From positions 992,001-1,056,000 of the forward strand of contig CAWKND010000004.1 of the NCBI GenBank assembly GCA_963850915.1: a stretch of DNA of 64,000 bases. Direction: 5' to 3'. Below are positions 32,815-42,118 of this stretch, piece by piece. Positions within the stretch are counted from its first letter, which is position 1. The number at the start of each line of letters is the position of its first letter. Both the position numbers and the translations under genes were made by a program. Source of the DNA: CAVTWH01 sp963850915. GTDB taxonomy: Bacteria > Actinomycetota > Actinomycetes > Mycobacteriales > Micromonosporaceae. The notes beneath the pieces are model-generated. The model saw nothing but the letters and a program-made list of their open reading frames with translations. It was not told the origin of the DNA and searched no databases.

Positions 32815-33770
32815 ATGACGAGCACCCAGTCCGCGCGCGGTACCGCCCGGGTTCCCGCGACCCGGCCCCGGCCCCCGCGCCCCACCGCCCCGGTACCCCG
32901 AAACGGTCCCGAGCGCGCCGCCGCCGGCAGGTACCCGGGATCGGTCTGTGGAAAGCCAGCCCACTGACCTACCTGACGCTGATCGCCGCGCTGGTGCTCT
33001 CGGTCTTCCCGATCTACTTCATGCTCGTCGGCGCGAGTTCGACGAACGCCGCGCTCAACCACGTGCCCCCGCCGCTGCTGCCGTCCTCGCACTTCCTGGA
33101 GAACCTGCGCAAGGTGTGGGCCAACGACGACGCGCACATCGGCAAGGGCCTGGTCAACTCGATCGTGGTGGCCGCTTCGGTCACCGTCTCGTCGGTGTTC
33201 TTCTCCACGCTGGCCGGCTTCGCCTTCGCCAAGCTGCGCTTCCGTGGCAAGAACATGCTGCTGCTCGTGGTCCTGGGCAGCTCAATGGTGCCGGTACAGC
33301 TCGGGGTCATCCCGCTGTACCTGATGATGGTCCGCTTCGGTTGGCAGAACCGGCTCGCAGCGGTGATTGTCCCGTTCCTGATCACCGCGTTCGGCGTCTT
33401 CATGATGCGGCAGTACACCGCACAGGCGGTACCGGACGAACTGGTCGAAGCCGCTCGTATGGACGGGTGTAGTACGTGGCGGATCTACTGGAACGTGGTG
33501 CTGCCGGCTCTCCGGCCGGCGGCGGCGGTACTCGCAATCTTCACATTCATGCAGTACTGGAACGACTTCCTGTGGCCACTGGTGGCCCTACAGGACCCGG
33601 AGAATCCAACGGTGCAGATTTCCCTGCGTAGTCTGGGAACAGGCTATTACACCGATTACGCCCAGGTTTTTGCCGGTACGGCCGTTGCGGTGGTGCCGCT
33701 ACTGGTCGTGTTCATTATTTTCGGCCGTCGGATCATCGGCGGCATCATGGAAGGTGCTCTCAAGGCGTGA
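32815..33770 (+). pseudogene. cebG: CebG-like sugar ABC permease, N-terminal frameshift
   Basis: The expected start ATG 32815 (10 bases after the cebF stop, GAGGGGG ribosome binding site) opens a frame MTSTQSARGTARVPATRPRP that hits a stop near 32970. The conserved permease lies one base out of phase: KASPLTYLTLIAALVLSVFP, FFSTLAGFAFAKLRFRGKNM, the EAA loop VEAARMDGCSTWRIYWNVVL and FGRRIIGGIMEGALKA. One base is missing somewhere in the Pro/Ala/Arg-rich segment around 32850-32930. No start exists in the conserved frame before GTG 32994, which would delete the first membrane helix. It overlaps the beta-glucosidase start by 4 bases. Confidence 0.8.
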
Positions 33771-35251
33771 CTACCTACCAGCCCGCGTCGACCCAGTCGC
33801 AGCCGGTCGACCTCAGTACACCCAACCGGTTGGACTTCCCAGCCGGCTTCCTCTGGGGGGCCGCGACCGCGGCGTACCAGATCGAGGGGGCGGCTGCCGA
33901 GGATGGTCGTACCCCCTCGATCTGGGACACCTTCAGCCACACGCCAGGTCGCGTGGTCGGTGGCGACACCGGCGACGTGGCCTGCGACCACTACCACCGC
34001 TACCCCGAGGACCTCGACCTGATGTCCGACCTCGGGCTCTCCTCCTACCGGCTCTCCGTGTCCTGGAGCCGGGTCCAGCCGCACGGGCGCGGCCCGGCCA
34101 ACCAGGCCGGACTCGGCTTCTACAGCCGGATCGTGGACGGCCTGCTGGAGCGCGGCATCAAGCCCTGGATCACGCTGTACCACTGGGACCTGCCGCAGGA
34201 GCTGGAGGATGCCGGCGGCTGGCCGGAGCGGGACACCGCTGCCCGGTTCGCCGACTACGCGCAGCTGGTACATGACGCGTTCGGTGACCGGGCGCGCTAC
34301 TGGACCACCCTGAACGAGCCGTGGTGCTCGGCGTTCCTCGGCTACGGCTCGGGCGATCACGCCCCGGGGCGGACCGAGCCGGCCGCCAGCGTTGCCGCCG
34401 CGCACCACCTGATGCTCGGGCACGGGCTTGCGGTACAGGCGATGCGGGCCGGTGGCGGCGACCACGAGTACGGCATCACGCTGAACCTGTACGCCATCTC
34501 GCCCGCCTCCGACTCGGTCGAGGACGCCGACGCTGCCCGGCGCATCGACGGGCTGTCCAACCGGATCTTCCTCGACCCGGTACTGCGCGGCAGCTACCCG
34601 GAGGACGTGGTGGCCGACCTGGCCCAGGTCACCGACTTCGGCTTCGTACGGGAGGGGGACATGGCCACGGTCAGTACCCCGCTGGACGTACTCGGGATCA
34701 ACTACTACAGCCGGCACGTGGTGGCCACCCCGCCCGCCGTCGCCGAGGGTGCCGAGCCGGCCGAGCCCGCCAAGTACTGGCGCAAGCCGTCCTGCTACCC
34801 GGGCAGCGAGCACGTGGAGTTCCGCAACCGGGGCCTGCCGGTGACCGCGATGGGCTGGGAGATCGACGCGCCCGGGCTGGTCGAGACGCTGGTGCGGGTA
34901 CACGACGAGTACACCAAGATCCCGCTGTACGTGACCGAGAACGGGGCGGCCTTCGACGACGAGGTCGGGCCGGACGGGCAGGTCGACGACGCCCGCCGGG
35001 TGGACTACTTCGACCAGCACCTGCGCGCCTGCCACCAGTCGATCGAGGCGGGCGTACCGCTGCGCGGGTACTTCGGCTGGTCGCTGCTGGACAACTTCGA
35101 GTGGGCCTGGGGGTACACGAAGAGGTTCGGAATGATCTACGTGGACTATCCGACCCAGCGGCGCATTCCCAAGGCCAGCGGTCGGTGGTATGCCGGGATT
35201 ACCCGAGCCAATGGCCTGACGGCGGAAGCCACCGGGTTCGCGGCAGAATAA
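33767..35251 (+). CDS. bglC: GH1 beta-glucosidase (BglC-like)
   Basis: 494 residues from GTG 33767, overlapping the cebG stop (GTGA). GH1 hallmarks: LDFPAGFLWGAATAAYQIEG near the N-terminus, acid/base Glu in RYWTTLNEPWCSAFLGYGSG, nucleophile Glu in KIPLYVTENGAAFDDEVGPD, and the sugar-binding WSLLDNFEWAWGYTKRFGM. No signal peptide, so it hydrolyses imported cellobiose or cellotriose in the cytoplasm to glucose. Position in the ceb operon matches Streptomyces bglC. Confidence 0.95.
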   Translation: MTTYQPASTQSQPVDLSTPNRLDFPAGFLWGAATAAYQIEGAAAEDGRTPSIWDTFSHTPGRVVGGDTGDVACDHYHRYPEDLDLMSDLGLSSYRLSVSWSRVQPHGRGPANQAGLGFYSRIVDGLLERGIKPWITLYHWDLPQELEDAGGWPERDTAARFADYAQLVHDAFGDRARYWTTLNEPWCSAFLGYGSGDHAPGRTEPAASVAAAHHLMLGHGLAVQAMRAGGGDHEYGITLNLYAISPASDSVEDADAARRIDGLSNRIFLDPVLRGSYPEDVVADLAQVTDFGFVREGDMATVSTPLDVLGINYYSRHVVATPPAVAEGAEPAEPAKYWRKPSCYPGSEHVEFRNRGLPVTAMGWEIDAPGLVETLVRVHDEYTKIPLYVTENGAAFDDEVGPDGQVDDARRVDYFDQHLRACHQSIEAGVPLRGYFGWSLLDNFEWAWGYTKRFGMIYVDYPTQRRIPKASGRWYAGITRANGLTAEATGFAAE

Positions 35252-35298
35252 TCGGCGGCGTCGACGGCGGCGACCGGATCAGCAATGAGGAGCTCGAC

Positions 35299-36339
35299 AT
35301 GACGACCCAGCGCACCCGCTCCGCAGGGCGTCCGACTCTTGACGAGGTCGCCGCCAAGGCCGGCGTGGGCCGGGGCACCGTGTCCCGCGTGGTCAACGGT
35401 TCCCCACAGGTCAGCCCGGAGTCCAAGGCGGCGGTCGAGGCCGCCATCTCCGAGCTGGGGTACGTACCCAACCGGGCGGCCCGGGCCCTGGTCACGCAGC
35501 GTACCGACTCGGTGGCCCTGGTCGTCTCCGAGTCGGGCGAGCGGGTCTTCGGGGAGCCCTTCTTCGCCGGCATCATCCGCGGCATCAGCGCCGGGCTGGC
35601 CGAGACGCCGTCGCTGCAGCTGTGGCTGGCGATGGCCCAGTCGCCCGCCGAGCGCGAGCGGCTGCACCAGCACCTGACCAACCAGCACGTCGACGGCGTC
35701 ATGCTGCTATCGCTGCACGATGACGATCCGCTGCCGGAGCTGTGCCACGAGCGCGGGCTGCCCACCGTCGTCGGCGGCCGGCCGGCCGGCGGGCGGCCCC
35801 GCCCGGTCAGCTTCGTCGACGTGGACAACATCGGTGGCGGCCAGATCGCGGTCACCCACCTGATCAACGCCGGCCGGCGGGAGGTCGCCGCGATCGCCGG
35901 GCCACAGGACATGAGCGTGGGCGTGGACCGGCTCTCCGGATACCGCAAGGCGATGGTCGAGGCGGGGCTGCCGGTAGCTGAGGACCTGATCGCGTACGGC
36001 GACTTCTCCGAGGACTCGGGCGCCGCCGCGATGCGCAAGATCCTGGCCGCCCACCCCGACGTGGACGGCGTCTTCGCCGCCTCCGACCTGATGGCCTTCG
36101 GTGCTATGCGGGTACTGAAGGAGCGCGGCCGGCGGATCCCCTCCGACGTGGCGCTGGTCGGCTTCGAGGACTCGATGATCGCCCGGCAGACCGACCCGGC
36201 GCTGACCACGGTCTACCAGCCGGTCGAGGAGATGGGCCGGGAGATGGCGCTGCTGCTGGTCGAGCGGATCCGGGGGGAGGCCTCCAGCTCCAGCTCCGTG
36301 GTGCTGGACACCCACCTGGTACGCCGCGCCTCCGCCTGA
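35299..36339 (+). CDS. cebR: LacI-family transcriptional regulator (CebR-like)
   Basis: 346 residues from ATG 35299 with a GAGGAG ribosome binding site. The DNA-binding domain is PTLDEVAAKAGVGRGTVSRV followed by VNGSPQVSPESKAAVEAAIS; the hinge helix is PNRAARALVTQRTDS. The periplasmic-binding-protein-like effector domain follows (VALVVSESGERVFGEPFFAG to GVFAASDLMAFGAMRVLKER). It is last in the cluster and is the predicted repressor acting on the two boxes at 30073-30139. The gap of 47 bases after bglC has no box of its own. Confidence 0.92.
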   Translation: MTTQRTRSAGRPTLDEVAAKAGVGRGTVSRVVNGSPQVSPESKAAVEAAISELGYVPNRAARALVTQRTDSVALVVSESGERVFGEPFFAGIIRGISAGLAETPSLQLWLAMAQSPAERERLHQHLTNQHVDGVMLLSLHDDDPLPELCHERGLPTVVGGRPAGGRPRPVSFVDVDNIGGGQIAVTHLINAGRREVAAIAGPQDMSVGVDRLSGYRKAMVEAGLPVAEDLIAYGDFSEDSGAAAMRKILAAHPDVDGVFAASDLMAFGAMRVLKERGRRIPSDVALVGFEDSMIARQTDPALTTVYQPVEEMGREMALLLVERIRGEASSSSSVVLDTHLVRRASA

Positions 36340-36380
36340 CCTCCGGCTTTCGGTTGACGGCCGCTCGCTAGGCTGCTGCG

Positions 36381-37502
36381 GTGGCACAGGACAAGTGGGA
36401 CGTGATCGTGGTCGGCGCCGGGCCGGCCGGGCTCTCCGCGGGGTACACAGCGGCCCGTGCCGGTGCCCGGACGCTGATCCTGGAGCGGGCTGTCCACCCG
36501 CGGTACAAGACCTGTGGCGGCGGCCTCATCGGTACCTCGCTGGCGGCGCTCGGTGACCGCATCCGGGTACCCGGCCGGGACGTCATCGACCACGCCACGT
36601 TCACCCTCGACGGGCGGCGCGTCTTCACCCGGCGCAGCCACGGCGCTCCCATGCTGACCCTGGTACGCCGCGACGAGTTCGACAACGCCCTGCGGCTCGC
36701 CGCGCTGGAGGCCGGCGCGACCGTACGCGAGCGGGCCACCGTGCGCTCCGTTGAGTCCACGGTGGACGGCGCGGTCGTCCGGCTGGCCGGCGACGAGCGG
36801 TTGAGCGCTGCCACGGTGGTCGGTGCCGACGGCTCGGCGGGCGTCACCGCGCGCTTCGTGGGCGTCGAGTACGCCCAGGTGGACCTCGGCCTGGAGGTGG
36901 AGCTGCCGGTACCCGAGGCGGAGGCGCTGCGCTGGCGCGGCCGGGTACTCATCGACTGGGGTCCGCTGCCCGGCTCCTACGCCTGGGTCTTCCCCAAGGG
37001 CGAGCAGCTGACCGTCGGGGTGATCGCCGGCCGGGGGCACGGCGAGGCCACCCGGCGCTACCTCGACGACTTCGTGGCCCGACTCGGGCTGACCGGCATC
37101 CCACCGGTACACGACTCGGGGCACCTGACCCGCTGCCGTACCCCCGACGCCGCGCTGCGCCGCGACCGGGTACTCGTCACCGGCGACGCGGCCGGCCTGC
37201 TGGAGCCGTGGACCCGGGAGGGGATCAGCTTCGCGCTTCGCTCCGGGGCGCTGGCCGGGGCGGCGGCGGCCAGCGGCGACCTGGAGTCGTACACCACCGC
37301 CGTGCAGGCGGGCATGGGTCGGGAAATGGCTGCCGGTAGCCGTTTGCTGGCCGCCTTCACGCGGCGCCCGCTGGCCTTCCACGCGCTGCTGGCCACCCGG
37401 CCCGGCTGGCGGATGTTCGACCGGTTCTGCCGGGGCGAGCTGGACTTCGGCCGGGTGGTCGACCGGCTGCCGATCCGCGCCGCCCTCGCGGCCCTGAGTT
37501 GA
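36381..37502 (+). CDS. Geranylgeranyl reductase-family FAD-dependent oxidoreductase
   Basis: 373 residues from GTG 36381. The FAD-binding dinucleotide motif is DVIVVGAGPAGLSAGYTAAR. A Cys-containing CGGGLIGTSLAALGD follows, then LVRRDEFDNALRLAALEAGA, VVGADGSAGVTARFVG and the second FAD motif VLVTGDAAGLLEPWTREGIS. The family reduces isoprenoid double bonds in lipids or menaquinone side chains. No quinone or lipid genes are adjacent, so the substrate is open. Its stop overlaps the next ATG by one base (TGATG), coupling it to the metallo-beta-lactamase-fold gene. Confidence 0.9.
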   Translation: MAQDKWDVIVVGAGPAGLSAGYTAARAGARTLILERAVHPRYKTCGGGLIGTSLAALGDRIRVPGRDVIDHATFTLDGRRVFTRRSHGAPMLTLVRRDEFDNALRLAALEAGATVRERATVRSVESTVDGAVVRLAGDERLSAATVVGADGSAGVTARFVGVEYAQVDLGLEVELPVPEAEALRWRGRVLIDWGPLPGSYAWVFPKGEQLTVGVIAGRGHGEATRRYLDDFVARLGLTGIPPVHDSGHLTRCRTPDAALRRDRVLVTGDAAGLLEPWTREGISFALRSGALAGAAAASGDLESYTTAVQAGMGREMAAGSRLLAAFTRRPLAFHALLATRPGWRMFDRFCRGELDFGRVVDRLPIRAALAALS

Positions 37503-38360
37503 TGGGTACCGCTTGGCAGGAGCTCGGAGCCGGCGTGTACCTGCGCCGGCACGAGCCCGTCGGGGTGAACATCGGCCTGGTGGTCGGCGGCGGGCAGGCG
37601 CTCGTCCTGGACACCGGCGCGACCGGAGTGGCCGGGTACGACTTGCTGGCCCGGGTACGCGAGGTGACCGCCCTGCCGCTGGTGGTGGTCAACACGCACG
37701 CGCACTTCGACCACTGCTTCGGCAACGGCGCGTTCCTGCCGGCACCGATCTGGGGGCACCGCGACTGCGCGGACATGCTGGTCCGGTACGGGCCGGTACA
37801 GCGGGCGTTGATGGCTGCCCGGGCGGCCGAGCCGCTCGGTACCCAGCTGCGCGAATCGCCGATCGTGCCGCCCGGATCACTCCTATGTGGACAGCCAGCC
37901 ACTCGACCTCGGCAGCCGTACCGTCGAGCTGCGCCACCTCGGGCGGGGGCACACCAACAACGACACCGTCGTGGCGGTACCCGACGCCGGTGTGCTCTTC
38001 GCCGGTGACCTGGTTGAGGACGGGCCGAGCCCCGGATTCTCGGACAGCTTCCCGCTGGACTGGCCGGCCACCCTGGACCGGCTGGCGGTACTGGTCGGGG
38101 CGCTGCCGGTGGTGGTACCCGGACACGGCGGGACCATGTCGGCGGCCGCGGTCGCCACGCAGCGCGAGTTGATCGGCGAGGTGGTCCGCCTGTCACGGGA
38201 GGCGCATGCCGCCGGCGAGCCGGTCACCGGCTTGGCAGCGCGGCTGCCACTGCCGGACTGGGCGGCCGGCGACGCCGCCGCGCGTGCCTTGCGCCAGTTG
38301 GCCGGCGCCCCCGACTACGACCCACCCGAGCAGCTCCTGGCCCGCGCCACCGCCGAATAG
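37502..38360 (+). pseudogene. Metallo-beta-lactamase-fold hydrolase, frameshifted
   Basis: From ATG 37502 the frame reads NIGLVVGGGQALVLDTGATG and the metal motif LVVVNTHAHFDHCFGNGAFL. After RESPIVPP at about 37873 one extra base displaces it. The other frame continues DHSYVDSQPLDLGSRTVELR, LGRGHTNNDTVVAVPDAGVL, FAGDLVEDGPSPGFSDSFPL and PVVVPGHGGTMSAAAVATQR, completing the His/Asp metal site. Deleting one base gives a normal protein of about 285 residues. It may be a zinc hydrolase acting on the product of the coupled reductase; no evidence decides. Sequencing error is possible. Confidence 0.85.
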
Positions 38361-38379
38361 CCCGGGCAAGCCAGAACAA

Positions 38380-38416
38380 CTCGCGCCCGGGACCAAGGTG
38401 CGGTCCCGGGCGCGAG
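38380..38416. terminator. Bidirectional terminator hairpin
   Basis: CTCGCGCCCGGGACC (38380-38394) and GGTCCCGGGCGCGAG (38402-38416) form a perfect 15-bp stem with a 7-base loop. It sits between the convergent stops at 38360 and 38461. Confidence 0.9.
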
Positions 38417-38460
38417 CCGGTGGGTTACCTGCGATTAATGCCTGTTACCGGTACTACCGG

Positions 38461-41136
38461 TCACGGGTAGCTGACCAGGGTGCTCGGCACCGTACCCGCC
38501 GGGGTCACCGCGCCCGTGTCGTTGATGATGTGGGTGATGTTGCCCTTGCCGCCCAGCGAGACGGTCAGCAGGTCGTGCCACTTCACACCGGCGTTGTTCG
38601 GCGATTCGAAGGCGTGGTACGCCGCGATCGTCGAGTCGGTCGTGAAGTTGCAGTAGCTGCCCAGGCCCCAGCCCTCGAACGAAGTCACCGAGTCGGCGAC
38701 CTTGAACGCTGCGTACCCAGGGTGGCCGCCGCTCTGCCAGGCGGTCGCGCTCGGTGCGTCGTAGGGCATCTCGTTCTGGAAGAAGTACTCCCGCCCGCCG
38801 TTGCCGTTCCAGAGCACTTCGTACTTCTGGTAATGCTCGACGAACAGGCCGTACGCCGTCACGTTGTTGCCGTTGACTATCAGGCCCGTATCGGCCGGGT
38901 TGCTGGTCCACCCGACGCCCGCGCCATGGTCGGCGCGCCACGCCCAGATGTGGTCGATGATCGTGCTGCTGGAGTTGACCACGAGGCTGTTGGTGGCCGA
39001 GCCGGGGCCCGCGCCGCCGATCCGGAAGAACACGTCCTGGATCGAGGTCGGGTCAGCGGCGTGGTTGGTGGCGGCGTTGTTGCCGACCTGCAGCAGCGTC
39101 GGCGAGTTGGTCGTACCGGCGTCGAACAGCAGGCCGGCGATCCGGACACCGTTCACGTCACCGATGCTCATCGGGGTGACGCCGCCATCGGGGATGATGG
39201 TCGCCATACCGAGGCCGAGCACGACGGTGTCGGCGCGGTTGATGTTGAGCTGCTGGTTGACGTGGTAGACGCCCGGTGTGAACAGCAGGTTCAGGCCCTG
39301 GCACAGCGCCTGGTTGATGGTCGCCGCCGAGTCGCCCGGGTGGGCGACGTAGAACTGGCTGATCGGGATCGAGCTACCCGGCGTGTTGCCGTTCGCCCAG
39401 GTGACACCCGACGTGTTGGTCGCCAGCGAGGGTACGAATACCCGGTAGGCGCCACTGGAGTCGGTGTAGAGGTACGGCTTCTCGCGCTCGACCGGGGTCT
39501 GCGCGACCGTGGTGTAGACCGGGTTCGGGAAGCCCTGCGCCGGAGCGCCCTGGACACCCGCGAACACCATGTTCCACACGCCGTTCACCCAGCCACCGAT
39601 CTGGCTGTTGCGGGTGAACCACTGCTGCTGCGAGTACGGGCCGACCGAACCGCTGACGCGGCTGTCGGCGATGTACCCACCGGAGGCCCAGCCGTACCCG
39701 TTCGGGGCAAGGTTGAGGTCACCGTGCACGTCGATCCGGCGGAACGGAGCGGCCTGCGCCACCGCCCACCGCATGAAGCCAGCGGAGGGGTAGATGGAGA
39801 AGTTCTCCGCCGAACGCCAGAAGTTCTGCGTGGCGTTGCCGCCGAACCAGCCGGCGTCGACCGTCACGTCACCGTGGATGGCGACGTCGTCCGGGTTCTG
39901 GCCGAGGCCGGCGATCGAGGTGTAGAAGCCGATCTGGGCGTTGAAGTAGTTGTTGTACACGCCCGGCTTGAACAGCAGTGCGTACCGCTGGGTACCGAAC
40001 TGGTTGGACTCCTGGGTGGCGAAGACGCTGTCCACCGAGGACTGGATCGCCGCACCCGACATCGACGGGTCGTAGACGATCACGTTCGGGCCGAGCGCGC
40101 CGCCGCCGGCGACCGTTCCGCCGCCGGTGCACGACGGGGCACTCGCGCTGGCGCTGGCGCTCGCCGAGGCACTGGCCGACGCGCTTGCCGAGGTGCTGCC
40201 GTTCGTGCCGGCGTACACCTGGAACTCCCAGATGGAGTAGCCGTATCCGGTGGCCCGGGCTGTGCCGTACATGCGGATGTAGCGGCCGGTGCCGGAGGCG
40301 GTGATCGTCTGGGTGCCGCCGGTGCCGGTGGTCGTCGAGTAGACGGAGGTCCAGTTGGTGGCGTCGTTGGAGGTCTGGAGCTGGAACGACTTGCCGTACG
40401 CCGTCTCCCAGTAGATGACGACCTTGCAGATGGCGGTACTGGCACCCAGGTCGACCTGCAGCCACTGCGGGTCGCTTGCGGCACTCGACCAGCGGGTGCC
40501 CTGGTTGCCGTCGACCGCGAGGTTGGCGGTGGTACCGCCGTTCTCGGTGGACGAGCCGGTGGCCGTCTTGCCCTGCGCCACGTTGGTGGTACCGCAGCCG
40601 GCGGGGGGTGTGACGGTACCGCCGAAGGAGCCGTACACCTGGAACTCGTAGAGCGAGTACCCGTAGCCGGTCTTCCGGACCGTGCCGTACATGCGCACGT
40701 ACCGGCCGGTGCCGGTGATGTTCAGCGTCTGGGTGCCGCCGGTACCGGTGGTCGTCGTGTAGATCGACGTCCAGTTGGTGGCGTCCGTCGACGTCTGGAT
40801 CTGGAACCCGGTGGCGTACGCCGCCTCCCAGGTCAGTACGACCTGCGAGATGCTGGCGGACTGACCGAGGTCGACCTGGATCCACTGTGGATCGCTGAAG
40901 GCGCTCGACCAGCGGGTACCGGTGAGGTTGCCGTCGAACGCCGCGGAGGCGGGGGTACCGGCGTTCTCGGTGGACGAGGCGGTGGCCGGCTTGCCCTGCG
41001 ACAGCAGGGTGTCCGCGGCGCTGGCCGTGATGGAGGTCGTGATCGCGTACGCCGCCAGGAGTACCAGGGTGATGGCGGCGGCGAGCAGATAGGCGGTTTT
41101 CCGGCGGTAGAGCGCCGGTGATCCAGCGGTGGGCAT
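38461..41136 (-). CDS. Secreted protein with two discoidin (F5/8-type) modules and a beta-helix catalytic-type domain
   Basis: 891 residues. A long signal/anchor segment TAYLLAAAITLVLLAAYAIT is followed by two related F5/8-C modules at about residues 45-165 and 185-310 (TRWSSAFSDPQWIQVDLGQS and TRWSSAASDPQWLQVDLGAS). A Ser-Ala repeat linker follows, then about 550 residues of right-handed beta-helix type (PGVYNNYFNAQIGFYTSIAG, FRRIDVHGDLNLAPNGYGWA, NRADTVVLGLGMATIIPDGG, HYQKYEVLWNGNGGREYFFQ). The large domain resembles uncharacterised actinobacterial proteins often labelled only by their discoidin modules. A polysaccharide hydrolase or lyase is likely; no catalytic residues were assigned. Confidence 0.85.
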   Translation of the reverse strand: MPTAGSPALYRRKTAYLLAAAITLVLLAAYAITTSITASAADTLLSQGKPATASSTENAGTPASAAFDGNLTGTRWSSAFSDPQWIQVDLGQSASISQVVLTWEAAYATGFQIQTSTDATNWTSIYTTTTGTGGTQTLNITGTGRYVRMYGTVRKTGYGYSLYEFQVYGSFGGTVTPPAGCGTTNVAQGKTATGSSTENGGTTANLAVDGNQGTRWSSAASDPQWLQVDLGASTAICKVVIYWETAYGKSFQLQTSNDATNWTSVYSTTTGTGGTQTITASGTGRYIRMYGTARATGYGYSIWEFQVYAGTNGSTSASASASASASASASASAPSCTGGGTVAGGGALGPNVIVYDPSMSGAAIQSSVDSVFATQESNQFGTQRYALLFKPGVYNNYFNAQIGFYTSIAGLGQNPDDVAIHGDVTVDAGWFGGNATQNFWRSAENFSIYPSAGFMRWAVAQAAPFRRIDVHGDLNLAPNGYGWASGGYIADSRVSGSVGPYSQQQWFTRNSQIGGWVNGVWNMVFAGVQGAPAQGFPNPVYTTVAQTPVEREKPYLYTDSSGAYRVFVPSLATNTSGVTWANGNTPGSSIPISQFYVAHPGDSAATINQALCQGLNLLFTPGVYHVNQQLNINRADTVVLGLGMATIIPDGGVTPMSIGDVNGVRIAGLLFDAGTTNSPTLLQVGNNAATNHAADPTSIQDVFFRIGGAGPGSATNSLVVNSSSTIIDHIWAWRADHGAGVGWTSNPADTGLIVNGNNVTAYGLFVEHYQKYEVLWNGNGGREYFFQNEMPYDAPSATAWQSGGHPGYAAFKVADSVTSFEGWGLGSYCNFTTDSTIAAYHAFESPNNAGVKWHDLLTVSLGGKGNITHIINDTGAVTPAGTVPSTLVSYP

Positions 41137-41255
41137 CGTTGCTCCCTGGTTCGGGGGTGTGTGACGACGTACGTTGACGCCGCTGGCCGTGCGGCGACAT
41201 CGTGCGGCCGTAGGGAGTCTCCGGGCCGCCCGGTGGGTGGTCCGGAGGTGGGGGT

Positions 41256-41302
41256 GAGAGCGCTCTCGGATAGAGACTCAACTGAGTTGAATTAACTGTC
41301 AA
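41256..41302 (-). promoter_or_regulatory. Promoter and LacI-type operator of the discoidin/beta-helix gene
   Basis: On the minus strand TTGACA (complement of 41297-41302) is a perfect -35; a weak -10-like GAGTCT follows at 17 bases. Downstream lies the perfect 12-bp palindrome GAGAGCGCTCTC (41256-41267), which resembles the CebR box but differs at one symmetrical position per arm. A small inverted repeat TCAAC-TGA-GTTGA (41278-41290) lies between them. The AT-rich context (41270-41320) supports a promoter. Confidence 0.7.
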
Positions 41303-41472
41303 GATAAGTAAGGGACCGGAACTTTCGGCGTTGCCGACCCGACACGCCGTGGTTACGACCTGGTTAAGGCCCCTGCCAGGGGATTTGTTGTCAGCGAAGC
41401 CAATTCATCAAACCTGATCTTGGAAAAGAATCTTGCGGAGGCAGCCGTCTATCTCCGCGGGTGGGAACGGCG

Positions 41473-41509
41473 CACGACCGCCCACCCCCGGGAGGGGTGG
41501 ACGGTCGTG
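41473..41509. terminator. Long hairpin downstream of the DoxX gene
   Basis: CACGACCGCCCACCCC (41473-41488) pairs with GGGGTGGACGGTCGTG (41494-41509), a 16-bp stem with one mismatch and a 5-base loop. It is about 145 bases beyond the DoxX stop and in the 350-base stretch 41303-41653, which otherwise shows no gene. Confidence 0.7.
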
Positions 41510-41653
41510 AGTGGACAGCTGGCGGTGCGGTATGGGCTCGCTGGCGGCGCGGTTCCGGGCGGCTCGGCGAGGCCTTGTCCGCCTCGTCCGGGCCGTCGAC
41601 GTCGAGGGAGGCAGCTCTCCCCGGGATGGCGGCCCCGGGCTGCCTCGGCGGTA

Positions 41654-42118
41654 CTAGCCGGCGGTGGCTGGCTGGCGCTCGCCGGCGAGCTCGGGTACCT
41701 CGGCCACGCGGCGCCGGGTGGCCCGACTCAACAGCGCGTCCACCGAGTACGGCCCGGGGCCGGTCACGGCGATCACCAGCATGCTCCAGCAGAACAGCAC
41801 CGCCAGTTCGCCGCCGTTGCGGATGGGCAGCAGGGCGTGCTCCTGGTGCACGCTGAAGTAGGCGTACGCCATGGAGCCGGAGGAGATCAGCGCGGCGGCC
41901 CGGGTACCCAGCCCGACAAGCACGAGCGCGCCGCCGATCATCTGGATGAGCGCGGCCCACCAGCCCGGCCAGGTACCGGCCGGGATGCTGTGCCCGCTGC
42001 CCTGGTTGCCGCCCAGGACGCCGAACAGCGATGCGGTGCCGTGGCACAGGAACAGCAGTCCGATCACCGCACGGAACAGTGACTGGACGACTCCGGACAC
42101 CGGAGCGGGTACCGTCAT
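41654..42118 (-). CDS. DoxX-family membrane protein
   Basis: 154 residues behind a perfect GAGGAGGA ribosome binding site. Four hydrophobic segments include LFRAVIGLLFLCHGTASLFG, WAALIQMIGGALVLVGLGTR, AALISSGSMAYAYFSVHQEH and LAVLFCWSMLVIAVTGPGPY. The pattern, especially FLxHGxxxLFG and the His in the third segment, is characteristic of DoxX. In mycobacteria a DoxX protein works with superoxide dismutase and a thiol-oxidation protein in a membrane redox complex; no such partners are adjacent here. The monocistronic gene has a strong hairpin downstream. Confidence 0.9.
   Translation of the reverse strand: MTVPAPVSGVVQSLFRAVIGLLFLCHGTASLFGVLGGNQGSGHSIPAGTWPGWWAALIQMIGGALVLVGLGTRAAALISSGSMAYAYFSVHQEHALLPIRNGGELAVLFCWSMLVIAVTGPGPYSVDALLSRATRRRVAEVPELAGERQPATAG

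Noticed and set aside
38206..41121. Open frame of 971 codons on the plus strand opposite the discoidin/beta-helix gene
   Set aside because: It has the Arg/Gly/Val-rich composition of an antisense frame in high-GC DNA. The minus strand carries recognisable domains, a signal peptide and a promoter.
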